Source: Selaginella moellendorffii
Lineage: Eukaryota; Streptophyta; Lycopodiopsida; Selaginellales; Selaginellaceae
Assembly (NCBI RefSeq): GCF_000143415.4
Contig: NW_003314298.1
Span: 3,561-67,560, forward strand
DNA: 64,000 nucleotides
Direction of reading: 5' to 3'
The notes below the pieces were generated by a model, which did no database searches, was not told the DNA's origin, and saw only the letters and a list, made by a program, of their open reading frames with translations. Positions 1-8,772 of this stretch are shown here, piece after piece; the first letter of the stretch is position 1; every line of letters begins with the position of its first letter. The translations under genes were made by a program, and so were the position numbers.

Positions 1-773
1 ACCCTAAACCCTAAACCCTAAACCCTAAACCCTAAACCCTAAACCCTAAACCCTAAACCCTAAACCCTAAACCCTAAACCCTAAACCCTAAACCCTAAAC
101 CCTAAACCCTAAACCCTAAACCCTAAACCCTAAACCCTAAACCCTAAACCCTAAACCCTAAACCCTAAACCCTAAAACCCTAAACCCTAAACCCTAAACC
201 CTAAAGGCTAAACCCTAAACCCTAAACCCTAAACCCTAAACCCTAAACCCTAAACCCTAAACCCTAAACCCTAAACCCTAAACCCTAAACCCTAAACCCT
301 AAACCCTAAACCCTAAACCCTAAACCCTAAACCCTAAACCCTAAACCCTAAACCCTAAACCCTAAACCCTAAACCCTAAACCCTAAACCCTAAACCCTAA
401 ACCCTAAACCCTAAACCCTAAACCCTAAACCCTAAACCCTAAACCCTAAACCCTAAACCCTAAACCCTAAACCCTAAACCCTAAACCCTAAACCCTAAAC
501 CCTAAACCCTAAACCCTAAACCCTAAACCCTAAACCCTAAACCCTAAACCCTAAACCCTAAACCCTAAACCCTAAACCCTAAACCCTAAACCCTAAACCC
601 TAAACCCTAAACCCTAAACCCTAAACCCTAAACCCTAAACCCTAAACCCTAAACCCTAAACCCTAAACCCTAAACCCTAAACCCTAAACCCTAAACCCTA
701 AACCCTAAACCCTAAACCCTAAACCCTAAACCCTAAACCCTAAACCCTAAACCCTAAACCCTAAACCCTAAAA
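1..773. repeat. Telomere repeat array (CCCTAAA)n
   Basis: About 110 tandem CCCTAAA units, which read TTTAGGG on the other strand: the standard plant telomere repeat. The C-rich strand runs 5' to 3' into the chromosome, so base 1 is the distal side of a left chromosome end. Two imperfect units occur, one with an extra A near 173-180 and one with GGC in place of CCC near 206. The array ends abruptly at about 773. Confidence 0.98.
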
Positions 774-970
774 CTGAGTCCCAAAAAGGACGAAACCGGA
801 CTCGGGTTGTCTCTTGTCCTCTCCCTCGCTCACGAATGAATGAAAATTCATTCCCTTGCCTCCTCTACTTGCTCTCGATCACGCCGTTTCAACAACGGCA
901 CACGGAGAATGTGGATTGCACAGAGTGGTGCCGCGATCTCGCCGGATTGCAGCACCGCGGGGTGTCTTTG
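774..970 (+). mobile_element. LTR-end and primer-site fragment trapped in telomere DNA
   Basis: This non-telomeric stretch closely matches 37500-37675 (shared landmarks: GAGTCCCAAAAA, ACGAATGAATGAAAATTC, GGCACACGGAGAATG, TGGTGCCG, GATCTC). TGGTGCCG a few bases after a CACA end looks like a retrotransposon primer-binding site, so this is probably the end of an LTR plus its primer site. Telomere repeat lies on both sides. The repeat match is seen directly; the LTR/PBS reading is inferred. Confidence 0.6.
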
Positions 971-1019
971 ACCCTAAACCCTAAACGCGCCTAAACCCTA
1001 AATCCTAAACCCTAAACCC
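971..1019. repeat. Short interstitial telomere block
   Basis: About six CCCTAAA-like units, some degenerate (CGCGCCTAAA, CCCTAAATC), between the trapped LTR fragment and the gypsy pol fragment. The pol homology begins at the last unit with no spacer, so the junction looks like a break repaired with, or captured into, telomere sequence. Confidence 0.9.
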
Positions 1020-1477
1020 AGTGCCCAAGACAATGGGCTTACTCAAGAGGAAGTACCATTGGCCAGATATGGCTAAGGATGTCCAAGACTATGTAAAGAC
1101 ATGTTCAACATGTCAGCAGGTCAAAGCCGTGACTAAGGCTAGTGGTGGCTTATTGCAAAGCATCCTAATTCCAGATCGTCCGTGGAAATGTCTTACGATG
1201 GACTTCATCACGGGACTCCCCCCAAGCGAGGGGTTTGATGCAATATTCGTGGTGGTGGACCGATTTTCAAAAATGGCACATTTCATACCCACTACAACGG
1301 ACGTGGATGCGGAAGGTGTGGCGAAGCTGTTCTTTGAACAAGTTGTTCGAGTGCGGGGAAGGCCGGAAGAGATCATCTCAGATTGAGATAAGATCTTCAC
1401 TAGTAGGTTCTGGAGGACTCTCCTGGAACAGTATTGCACCAAGTTCAAATTCAGCACAGCCTATCACCCACAGACAG

Positions 1478-1524
1478 GTATGGGGTATTAAGTCAAGTTT
1501 GGTGGCACTAACACTTCTTGACAG
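1478..1524 (+). other. Intron-like insert in integrase core
   Basis: 47 bp, GTATGG at the donor and GACAG at the acceptor, with CTAAC 14 bp before the AG. Removing it joins HPQT to DGQTER in frame, the conserved end of the integrase core. Confidence 0.7.
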
Positions 1525-1939
1525 ATGGACAAACGGAAAGGGTGAATAGGTAGCTGGAGGATTATTTGCGATTCTATGTCTCTGGAGACCAGACCGATTG
1601 GGTAAGTCATTTGGGACTTGCGGAAATGTGTTATAACAACTCACCATATTCGAGTATCGGGGTGAGTCCATGGGAAGTCATCAATGGGCGAGCCATTGAA
1701 GGTCCTGTGGAGCTCGGCGTGGCCGAGTACCATGGAGAGTTACCCACAGTGGAGGCATTCACAGCAGAAAGACTCAGCATTTGGAATCTAGTGAGGGATT
1801 CCTTGGAACGGGCTCAACAGAGGCAAACCAAGTACACAAACCAGAAGCGTCGGGACGTAAAGTTCCAAGCTGGGGAGGTGTGGCTGAACACCAAAAACCT
1901 CAGGCTACCAAGTGGGATCAGCCGAAAGTTGACCCAAAG

Positions 1940-1991
1940 GTAAAAATGCATGTATTCTTGTAAATGAATTGATCTTGAGTTCCTTAAGCAG
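1940..1991 (+). other. Second intron-like insert in the gypsy pol
   Basis: 52 bp, GTAAAA donor and AAGCAG acceptor. Removing it restores the frame between the integrase C-terminal part and the segment beginning FVGPYE. Without removal the frame stops immediately at TAA (1941). Confidence 0.7.
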
Positions 1992-2491
1992 GTTCGTGGG
2001 GCCTTATGAGATTGAGGCACGAATCGGTAAAGTGGCTTACCGACTCCGACTTCCTCGAGAGATGGGGAAGATGCACCCAGTGTTCCACGTGAACTTACTC
2101 AAGAACTTACCTGAGGTTATCCAAGGGGAAGAGGAATACGAAGTCGAGGCCATCCTCAATGCGCGCAAGAGCAAGCGACAAGGACGCGAGGTGAGAGAGT
2201 TCCATGTGAAGTGGAAAGGATTTCCACATTGCGAAGCAACATGGGAACCGGAGGAGAACCTAGCGAATGCGTGAGATCTAGTGGAGGAATTTCTGCAAGG
2301 TAGAACTCTATGTACATATGCAAAGTTCAATTAAAAATATCAATTTGCAAAGCTGAGCAAGTGGCATATGTTGGGACCCGAAGGTGCGCCGAAGGTAAGC
2401 TAATTAGCATGGGTTAGCTAGGTCCACCAGGCGTAGGGCACTACGCCCGACTCCCCGCGGGGATGTCGAATCCGTAGACGTATTCTACGGA

Positions 2492-2548
2492 GGTTGGGTT
2501 CGAGTCCCAACCCCCTAGTAAAGCAAGGCTGGGTTCAAGTCCCGACCC
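2492..2548 (+). other. Two tRNA box-B-like motifs
   Basis: GGTTCGAGTCC at 2497-2507 sits in a small stem resembling a tRNA T arm, and GGTTCAAGTCC follows at 2532-2542. Upstream, 2471-2491 folds as a hairpin around CCGTAGA/TCTACGG. No complete tRNA cloverleaf could be built. It could be a SINE-like remnant or coincidence within the LTR. Confidence 0.3.
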
Positions 2549-2814
2549 CATACTAGGGCGTGGTGAGGTGAGGAGTATAGGGACACCTATACTCCGTTGT
2601 CATGGGCTCTTGGCCAGGGAGGCTAACTTAGGCACACCGCTAAGTGGGGGGATGCCCCCGAAGACATGGTCAACAAGTTGTAGGATAAAAAGAGACGTTC
2701 GATGTGGTCATCAAACTTCTTCTATGGGTGGTGGAGTTGTAAGGAACCGACTCCTCGAGGTGTCCTAGGCTAAAGGATCCCCGAAAGCATGACCGAAATG
2801 ACAAAGAGTTCATC

Positions 2815-3010
2815 GAATCAGAGACCGAGTTCGAGACCGAGTTCGAGACGGAGTCCGAGATCCAAATTGGGTCCGAGACCAAATCCGAGGTCGAGTCCAA
2901 AGTCGAGTTCGAGATCAGGTCCGAGATCGAGTCCGAAATCGAGTCCAAGACCTAGTCCGAAGTTGGGTCCGAGATCGAGTCCGAGATCGATTCTGAGACT
3001 AAGTCCAAAT
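2815..3010 (+). repeat. 12-bp minisatellite (GAGTCCGAGATC-type)
   Basis: About 16 imperfect tandem copies of a 12-bp unit related to GAGTCCGAGATC inside the LTR-like unit. The same unit type recurs at 19203-19556. Open frames across it are products of the repeat and are not taken as genes. Confidence 0.85.
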
Positions 3011-3801
3011 ACTAATACAGCTCAAGGGGTGAAAGCCCAAAGCGTGTGTCTCCCAGGGGGGGGGGCCTGAAGGGGGTTCCAAAAGTATAGTAGGGATAGT
3101 GAGGTCTAGGAACCAGTCTTGAAGGAACTCTCCAGTGGTGCTTCCAAACTGACTTGAGGTTGAGACTGGGGCTGAGGGGCCTTGGGTGGGAGTGAGCATG
3201 GGCTTGGGTGGTGCCGGAGGGGCCACCCAGGGAAGTGCTCAAGAGCAGCTCCCACTCCCAAAAGGGAAACCGACTGCGGTGCTCCCGGCTCACGTGGAGT
3301 GGTGCCCCACTTGAGTACCTTGTGGCTCATTGGTCCTCGCCCTTCCTAGGGGCTTGGGCCTTCCCTTCGGGATGGAAGTGGGGGAGTAGAGGTACCCATA
3401 CCGGGCCGTTAGGCCACGGTGTTTCGCCTTGACGTCCCGAAGCAAGTGTTGCATCCAAGGCTTGGGATTTAAAGGGTCCCATGATCAAGTCTTATTGTAC
3501 CAAGGGGTGTTAGGAACCTGGAGGCTTGGTGTGCTTGGCTGCTTGTGCCTGCGGGGAGTGTAACCGAACCTTAAGTCCAGTTTAACCCGGGGAGGGGGAT
3601 TGGGAGAGATTTGGGAATCTGTAGATGGATGGCTAACACTCCGTTGCTCGTGCAGTGAGTAGTTGAAACCAAGTAGAACCAAGTAGGAGCTGGTACCATA
3701 GGCGAGAACCTTGGCGAGGGAACTTAGCACAAGCTAAGGCAGTGTTGGTCAGATAGACGAGGTAAGCTAGCAAATTGGAAAGGAAAAATTTGTGGCTTAC
3801 A

Positions 3802-5878
3802 TTTAGATGCAGTTAGGAATTCTAATGTTGCACAATCATAACCTTTGTATACATATTGAAATAAATATTTAATACTTTTAATAGAAGCTCAAATCTCTAC
3901 ATTGATGTGTGTTTGATATTTCTTATAAAGGTATTTATTATAAGGAACAACCCATCTATTGTCAATAGTACAACCATTTTTTATGAAAATGCGTCTGTTA
4001 TTGGGCTGGTAGTAATTAGGATAACCATCAACAGAATAAATGGTTTCAACATTAAATTCTTTTGGATAATTCTTAGAGCATTTGTTATTTTCCATGCAAG
4101 GGCTTCTAGGATTTAAATTACCACATGGACCATGTATCATATGATTTATAATTATGTTATACAATTTTGGTTTTAGCAGTGGGTGTGGGAGCTGTGCAGT
4201 GACAAATTCGTCAACCAAGTCTCGATTTCTTATTTTATCTTCACTTGATAACATTGCTAAGAAATAACAATGAGGCAAACCTCTTTTTTGGAATTCAATA
4301 ACAAAAATATATGCGATGCACTCTCCAAAAATTCCTTTAATACTTATGTCATGTAGGAATTCTTTAAGTTTTAAGTTGAAAACTCTTGAAATAAGATCAG
4401 GTTGATCCTTAGGTGATTCATTTAGCTGTAAGTTTTGCACAATTTCAAGCCACTTTGGGTTGCATGTAAATGTAATAAATAAGTCAGATTTTCCAAAATG
4501 TGTGATAATAGCAATAGCATTTTGATAATGTTGTTGCATTGCTCGTGGGCTACCAGGAAATGTAGAAGGCAAAATTACAATTTTTCTAGGTTCAACATTA
4601 TTAGTAGCAGCTCTGTTGCTAACATAGTCCATAAGACCTGTGTAGTAATCCACTTTTAAGTGTTTTTGATGAGTGCGAAAGAAATTAAGGTTGTTAGATT
4701 CAACCTTTACATAAGCATCAACTATAAATTGTTGAGTGAGTTTCCCAGCATATAGCAATTGATCATAAAGGAAAGAGTTGCCAATGCTATCACGTTGAGA
4801 TAATTGATATGCATAGTACTAGAGTAGTGTTACATGCAACTCATTGTGATAGATTTTTTCATGCCAACCTTTATCACCAAATGGTAAAAGTAAAGGATAA
4901 ACCATAGAATCACAATTTTCATTAAGAATAAAGATTTTTGTTGGCTGTGAGTTATATAGATGTATGTATATTTCTCTATCAAGAGATGGCTCACCCTCAT
5001 CAATAGCAAGACAATAGCAACATCATTAGTCTGTGGCAAAATTAGTACTTTCATTTCTAACAATCATGTAAACACCACGTTTTGGAGTTCCATTGCAAAT
5101 TGAGCGATATTGTTCTTGTGATTCAAGATTATACATCATTTGAAAAGCTTGTGTGTACAGGTTTATTGTTCTTAGCAAGTTATCTAATTGTAATAATAAA
5201 TTAGAATCACAATTTGTGTTGAATGGGTTTTGCTTTCTAATATTTGTAGCCTCAAGATGCGTCAAGCATGTAAAGTTGTCCATATGATGGTGGCACGTTA
5301 GCAGCAGGATATGCTGAAGCAATATTGTGATAAATTTGACCATGTATTCTAAAGCAATATGGGCCTTTACCACTTAAATTATCAATATTAGCACCCATTG
5401 ATGCAAAAGCCAAAGCACTATTGAAATTTCTTATGTTAATTTTAAAATTGGAGTTTTTATTTTCATTAAAAAGCATACGCAATATAGTAGGTAAAGATGA
5501 AAGTTGGGGAAGCAAAACCTTTCCATTCTGGCAGCACATTGCTCTTAACTCATTTTCAAAATGTAATGCACCACAAAAGACACATACAGATGACATATTT
5601 CCAATATTAAACATATGTATTGTATGGTCATTATAATTCTTTTGATGTGCTAATTTATATATAGTATAACTGTGATAATTACATGTATTTGTATTAGTTT
5701 CATTAGCATTTTCAAGGTTTATATTTGTATGACCTTCATCAGCATATGCTATGTTTGTATTAGCATTGGCAAGATTTGAAATAATTTTTGCATTTGCCTG
5801 TTCAAGCTCTAGATTAGTTTCTTCATTAGCATATGCAAGGGTGTGAATATATGTGCTAGTGTCAATAGTTGGAGGCAA
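3802..5878 (-). pseudogene. Helitron Rep protein remnant (zinc finger plus Rep N-terminal part)
   Basis: Reading leftward from 5878: a Cys-rich N-terminal segment (VCVFCGALHFENE, then MCCQNGK), the conserved GKGPYCFRIHGQIYH region, a frameshifted middle (5373-4760) and the Rep core (ILPSTFPGSPRAMQQHYQNA, DLFITFTCNPKW). This is the Helitron_like_N type of rolling-circle transposase. The metal-binding HUH site, normally two histidines one residue apart after GLP, reads RGLPHCYFLAML here, so the second histidine is tyrosine. The frame meets a TGA at 3889 where a sense codon is expected and continues to 3802, where the LTR cuts it. The Pif1-type helicase half is missing. Several frameshifts show it is not functional. 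Confidence 0.9.
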
Positions 5879-6641
5879 ATGGTGACGTATGCCTCTTAAT
5901 ACTTTGCGATATTTGCTAAGGATGATAAATGAGATGAAATAACCTCTCTAGTGTAAATTTAAACTTAAAGGCAGGAAATAGAAAAAGAAATTCAAAGCAC
6001 TTATCTTAAAAATTTTAGAGATTCTAAGTAAAAGCCAGAACTCGCATTCTTACACTGGAAAAAAAATTAAAAAAATATAAAAACGAAGACTATACAATGA
6101 AGAGCACAATCTGTACACACCTTAATCTGTAAACAAAAGAGACTAATGTCGCAACCAATAAAACCTAGACACAGGACTGGCACACCTTTTCCAGGGCATG
6201 GTGAGCAGCTGGGAGAGGTGGGTGGGGTTTGCAAGTTAGAGAACTCCTTGGGCTTGTTCTCTCTCGCAAAAGGACAGGGACTGCAAGCTCTCTGATGGTT
6301 CTGGCTGTGAAGGCTGGCTCTGGCTTCAGCTCTGCCACTGGATAGCATCCACAAACCCAAATGAAGAAGTCTCAAATTTTCACAGCACACAAAAATCCAG
6401 ATTGTTGGGGTTGGGGGCCAAATTAGCGGCTGCCAGGCTGACGGTGAACACAGACCTCTGCAGGAAGAAGCACAATTGCTGCAATTGCCACTGATCTGGC
6501 AAGCAAGAGTTAGCTCAATTGCGGCAGGGCATCCAGGGCGAGCACGGGGGCAGGACACCACTGGTGACACACGTCAGATGCCTGTCTTGCCTCGCTTGGA
6601 GCCAATGAGCACTAGAGCTGTGGTGGCTCTCTTGCACTTAC
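5879..6641. other. No gene recognised
   Basis: AT-rich sequence up to about 6065, then mixed composition. One minus-strand open frame (6067-6570) is Cys/Pro-rich without recognisable domains and is judged non-coding. Confidence 0.5.
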
Positions 6642-6798
6642 TGCACTTTTAAAAGCCTGAAACACAGCTCCAGGGAAGTATGCGTATGTCGTTCCACTGT
6701 CCAAAACGGTGCCACACTTGCCATCAAAAACTTCGGGCTTTAAGTGCAACGGGCTACCACCAACACGAATTCCTTTGAGCATCAAGTTGTAATAAAGA
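6642..6798 (-). pseudogene. Orphan exon of a pepsin-like aspartyl protease
   Basis: This 157-nt minus-strand exon encodes LYYNLMLKGIRVGG, then a segment with FDGKCGTVLDSGTTYAYFP. DSGTT is the second catalytic aspartate loop of plant A1 aspartyl proteases. It keeps good splice signals: a T-rich tract plus TTGCAG before it (acceptor at 6799-6800) and GTAAGT after it (6636-6641). No other protease exon was recognised within several kilobases, so it is probably a captured or leftover exon. It lies 0.8 kb from a Helitron remnant, an element type known to capture gene pieces. Confidence 0.7.
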
Positions 6799-7614
6799 CT
6801 GCAAAAAAAGACAGAGCTCCACACCAGCGCCTCCAGCTTCGACAACCTCAGCACTAACAGCAGATCCTCCACGGAGAACAGCACCGGATTGTTCTCCAAG
6901 TTTGCGAGATCAGCGTCGCAAGGCTCCTTCCAGGACGGGTTTCTCAGCGCTGGCCTCTTTAGCAGACTTAACAGGAGTGGTGGCGAGAGTGCCACCACCG
7001 CCCCCACCACTGCCACCGCCACTGCCACCACTCAGACATAGTCTCTTCGTCATTGTTGTGGAGAAGAAAAAAACTGCTACTCTTGTTTGTAGCTTTCAAC
7101 TCTAACAAAGTCAGAAAGAATGAAAGAATACCTGCGATGGGGATTAGACAACGCAAAAACCATGTCTTTTGGCTCCTCTAGAGCTACACCCTTTCCCTAA
7201 AGCAGCGGTGGAGATCCTCCATGCCGGGAGTGATGGTGGTGAGACTGTAGCTCCGGATCTGCTGCTGGTGCCTGTTCCTGTGGGGATTGCTGTGGCAATT
7301 GAGCGGGAGATCTCTGAGTGGAAGATCTCTGCCTGGGAGATCCAGGAGCCACAGCTTCACTGGGCATTTACTTGACTGCATTGCTCTCTTGCCCTTTCCC
7401 TAAAGCAGTGACGCTCCACATCGGGAGCGATGGGGTGATTTGTGCAGGAAAATTTAAAAGATCTCGACAAAAAAAGTTTGGATGATGATAGGAAAGACAC
7501 TTGCATGTGACACGTGTCGCTGTGCCTTCTTCTCCTGCCCCACGTAGCTTGGCCACCTCCATTGACCGAGAGCAAACATCAGAAAAATTTCTCGTGCAAC
7601 CATGGCTACCGACC
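6799..7614. other. No gene recognised; short duplicated segment
   Basis: Holds a proline/glycine-coding low-complexity stretch (about 6990-7040) and two related ~50-bp segments at about 7187 and 7388 (both begin CCCTTTCCCTAAAGCAG and contain GGGAG.GATGG). No family was recognised. Confidence 0.45.
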
Positions 7615-8637
7615 CTGGCTGTCGCGCATGTGACTTCGGGTATCGAAAGTTACCTGTCGGCTAGTCCTTACGGACACTCTTACCTTACTGCCACGATGGC
7701 AGGAGGTCGGTATTGCTGGGCTCGTTATCAGTCTCCGCCTAAGCTAGTTGAGAAACTGGTCATCACATGTGCACTTAGACCGGAAGGGCACTAAGGAAGG
7801 AAATCCTAAGTTGTCATTTAGTCAAGCAGACTTGACACGGTGATGAGAAACTCATGATGTTGGCTTGCACTTGCTAGTGTTGGGAACCCCCGCGATATTG
7901 AGCTTGGTCCCTCAATATCGCTAGATGATAGCTTACCGTGTCTGCCAAACACCCTCGCTATCATGCCCTTTGTGTTAGTCTCATTTCGGTCCCAAATGCT
8001 ATTTATGGAAAGTGTCTAGATTTGCTCATTTGGCATATCTACAGAATGTAGAGATCGGCCTGAACACAATGGTGTTCGTCCCATGTCCAAATTCGCATTC
8101 TAAGGACATTCCATATTTAGTAAGTTTCAAGCTTGTCCCAGAGACTAACTCCTGATACTAAGGGAGGCTTGGGGTGAAAGCCCAAAGCGTGTGTTCCTCA
8201 AGGGGGGGGGGGGGCTGTGGGGGGTTCCAAATGTATAGTAGGGATAGTGGGTAGGTCGGGCATGGCCGACCAACCTGAGGCATAGTCTAGCTTCCGCTTG
8301 CGTGCCTGTCCTTGTTCTGCGTCCGGCTTGGGTCTAAGCCCAAGTTCCATTCCATGCTAGCTGGTGGAGTACCCATACTCTCACGTTAGGCCACCGGTAT
8401 GCCGAAATAGCGCCAGACTCCATTTGGCTCCGTTTTGCGTGCTAGTCCTGGCATTGGGATGTTGGTTGCTTCAGGACTGTTCCAAGTCGCTCCGGGCTCC
8501 TGTCCCTTCGCTCCTTGGGCTATATGCTCGGGAGTTGCTCCGTGGTCCGGTTCCATCACTCCTTGGCGTCACGCTTAGGAGTTTGGCACCGTTCCTTCGT
8601 TCAGTGGCCCAAGGCCCTGAACCTCGGGTTCCTATGG

Positions 8638-8675
8638 ACACGTGGCATGTGACACGTGGCATCTGTCACGTGGCA
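8638..8675 (+). promoter_or_regulatory. Three G-box/ABRE motifs at 14-bp spacing
   Basis: ACACGTGGCA at 8638, ACACGTGGCA at 8652 and TCACGTGGCA at 8666, exactly 14 bp apart. The same trio lies in the 3' LTR at 14746, 14760 and 14774. ACACGTGGC is the abscisic-acid response element bound by plant bZIP factors, and multiple copies are typical of responsive promoters. Whether it drives transcription here is inferred. Confidence 0.6.
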
Positions 8676-8705
8676 CAAAGAGGGTTTAGGTTCCGCTTCG
8701 TGGTG

Positions 8706-8734
8706 TTATCCTATGGTAAATCACCATAGGATAA
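8706..8734 (+). promoter_or_regulatory. Hairpin near LTR end
   Basis: A perfect 12-bp inverted repeat (TTATCCTATGGT / ACCATAGGATAA) with a 5-nt loop, 24 bp before the LTR end. It is duplicated in the 3' LTR at 14814-14842. Possible role in RNA 3'-end formation or packaging; no direct evidence. Confidence 0.6.
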
Positions 8735-8760
8735 AGGGTAAAAACCACGTGCGCTACATT

Positions 8761-8772
8761 TGGTATCAGAGG
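8761..8772 (+). other. Primer-binding site (initiator Met tRNA type)
   Basis: TGGTATCAGAGG begins two bases after the 5' LTR. It matches the usual plant PBS complementary to the 3' end of initiator methionine tRNA. Confidence 0.9.

Larger units (their letters stand above)
1019..2330 (+). pseudogene. Ty3/gypsy chromovirus integrase and chromodomain, 5'-truncated
   Basis: Starts inside the integrase zinc-binding domain (YHWPDMAKDV, then CSTCQQVKA), continues through the catalytic core (DFITGLPPSEGFD, VVVDRFSKMAHF) and ends in a chromodomain (YEVEAILNARK, FHVKWKGF, ATWEPEENL). Protease, RT and RNase H are absent. Two GT-AG segments interrupt the frame and restore it exactly when removed: 1478-1524 (47 bp, splits the HPQTDGQTER motif, contains CTAAC) and 1940-1991 (52 bp, joins LTQR to FVGPYE). 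In-frame stops remain at 1384 (TGA), 1551 (TAG) and 2272 (TGA, inside the chromodomain); CGA or CAG ancestors fit each. It is a dead element or a decayed host gene derived from one. Confidence 0.9.
2369..3801 (+). mobile_element. LTR-like unit downstream of the gypsy fragment
   Basis: Runs from TGTTGGGACC to TGGCTTACA (TG...CA ends), directly after the chromodomain, so it is probably the 3' LTR of that element. Inside are two tRNA box-B-like motifs (about 2497 and 2532), a 12-bp minisatellite, and a block beginning GGTGAAAGCCCAAAGCG followed by a G-run and AAGTATAGTAGGG. That block recurs in the LTRs at 7.6, 13.7 and 19.0 kb. No matching target duplication is seen (GCATA before, TTTAG after), consistent with a 5'-truncated element. 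It cuts the Helitron remnant at 3802. Confidence 0.6.
7620..8758 (+). repeat. 5' LTR of the non-coding retrotransposon
   Basis: 1139 bp, TG...CA ends. Contains a G13 run (about 8201-8213), the shared GGTGAAAGCCCAAAGCG block (from 8173), three CACGTGGCA boxes and a 12-bp-stem hairpin near the 3' end. Confidence 0.95.

Noticed and set aside
1-770. CRISPR-like array or satellite with function other than telomere
   Set aside because: Uniform CCCTAAA units without spacers are simply plant telomere repeat.
2460-2545. A tRNA gene
   Set aside because: Only T-arm/box-B-like pieces and one hairpin; no acceptor stem or complete cloverleaf.
6067-6570. 167-codon minus open frame, Cys/Pro-rich
   Set aside because: No domain, no codon bias I could trust, no relation to the nearby protease exon.
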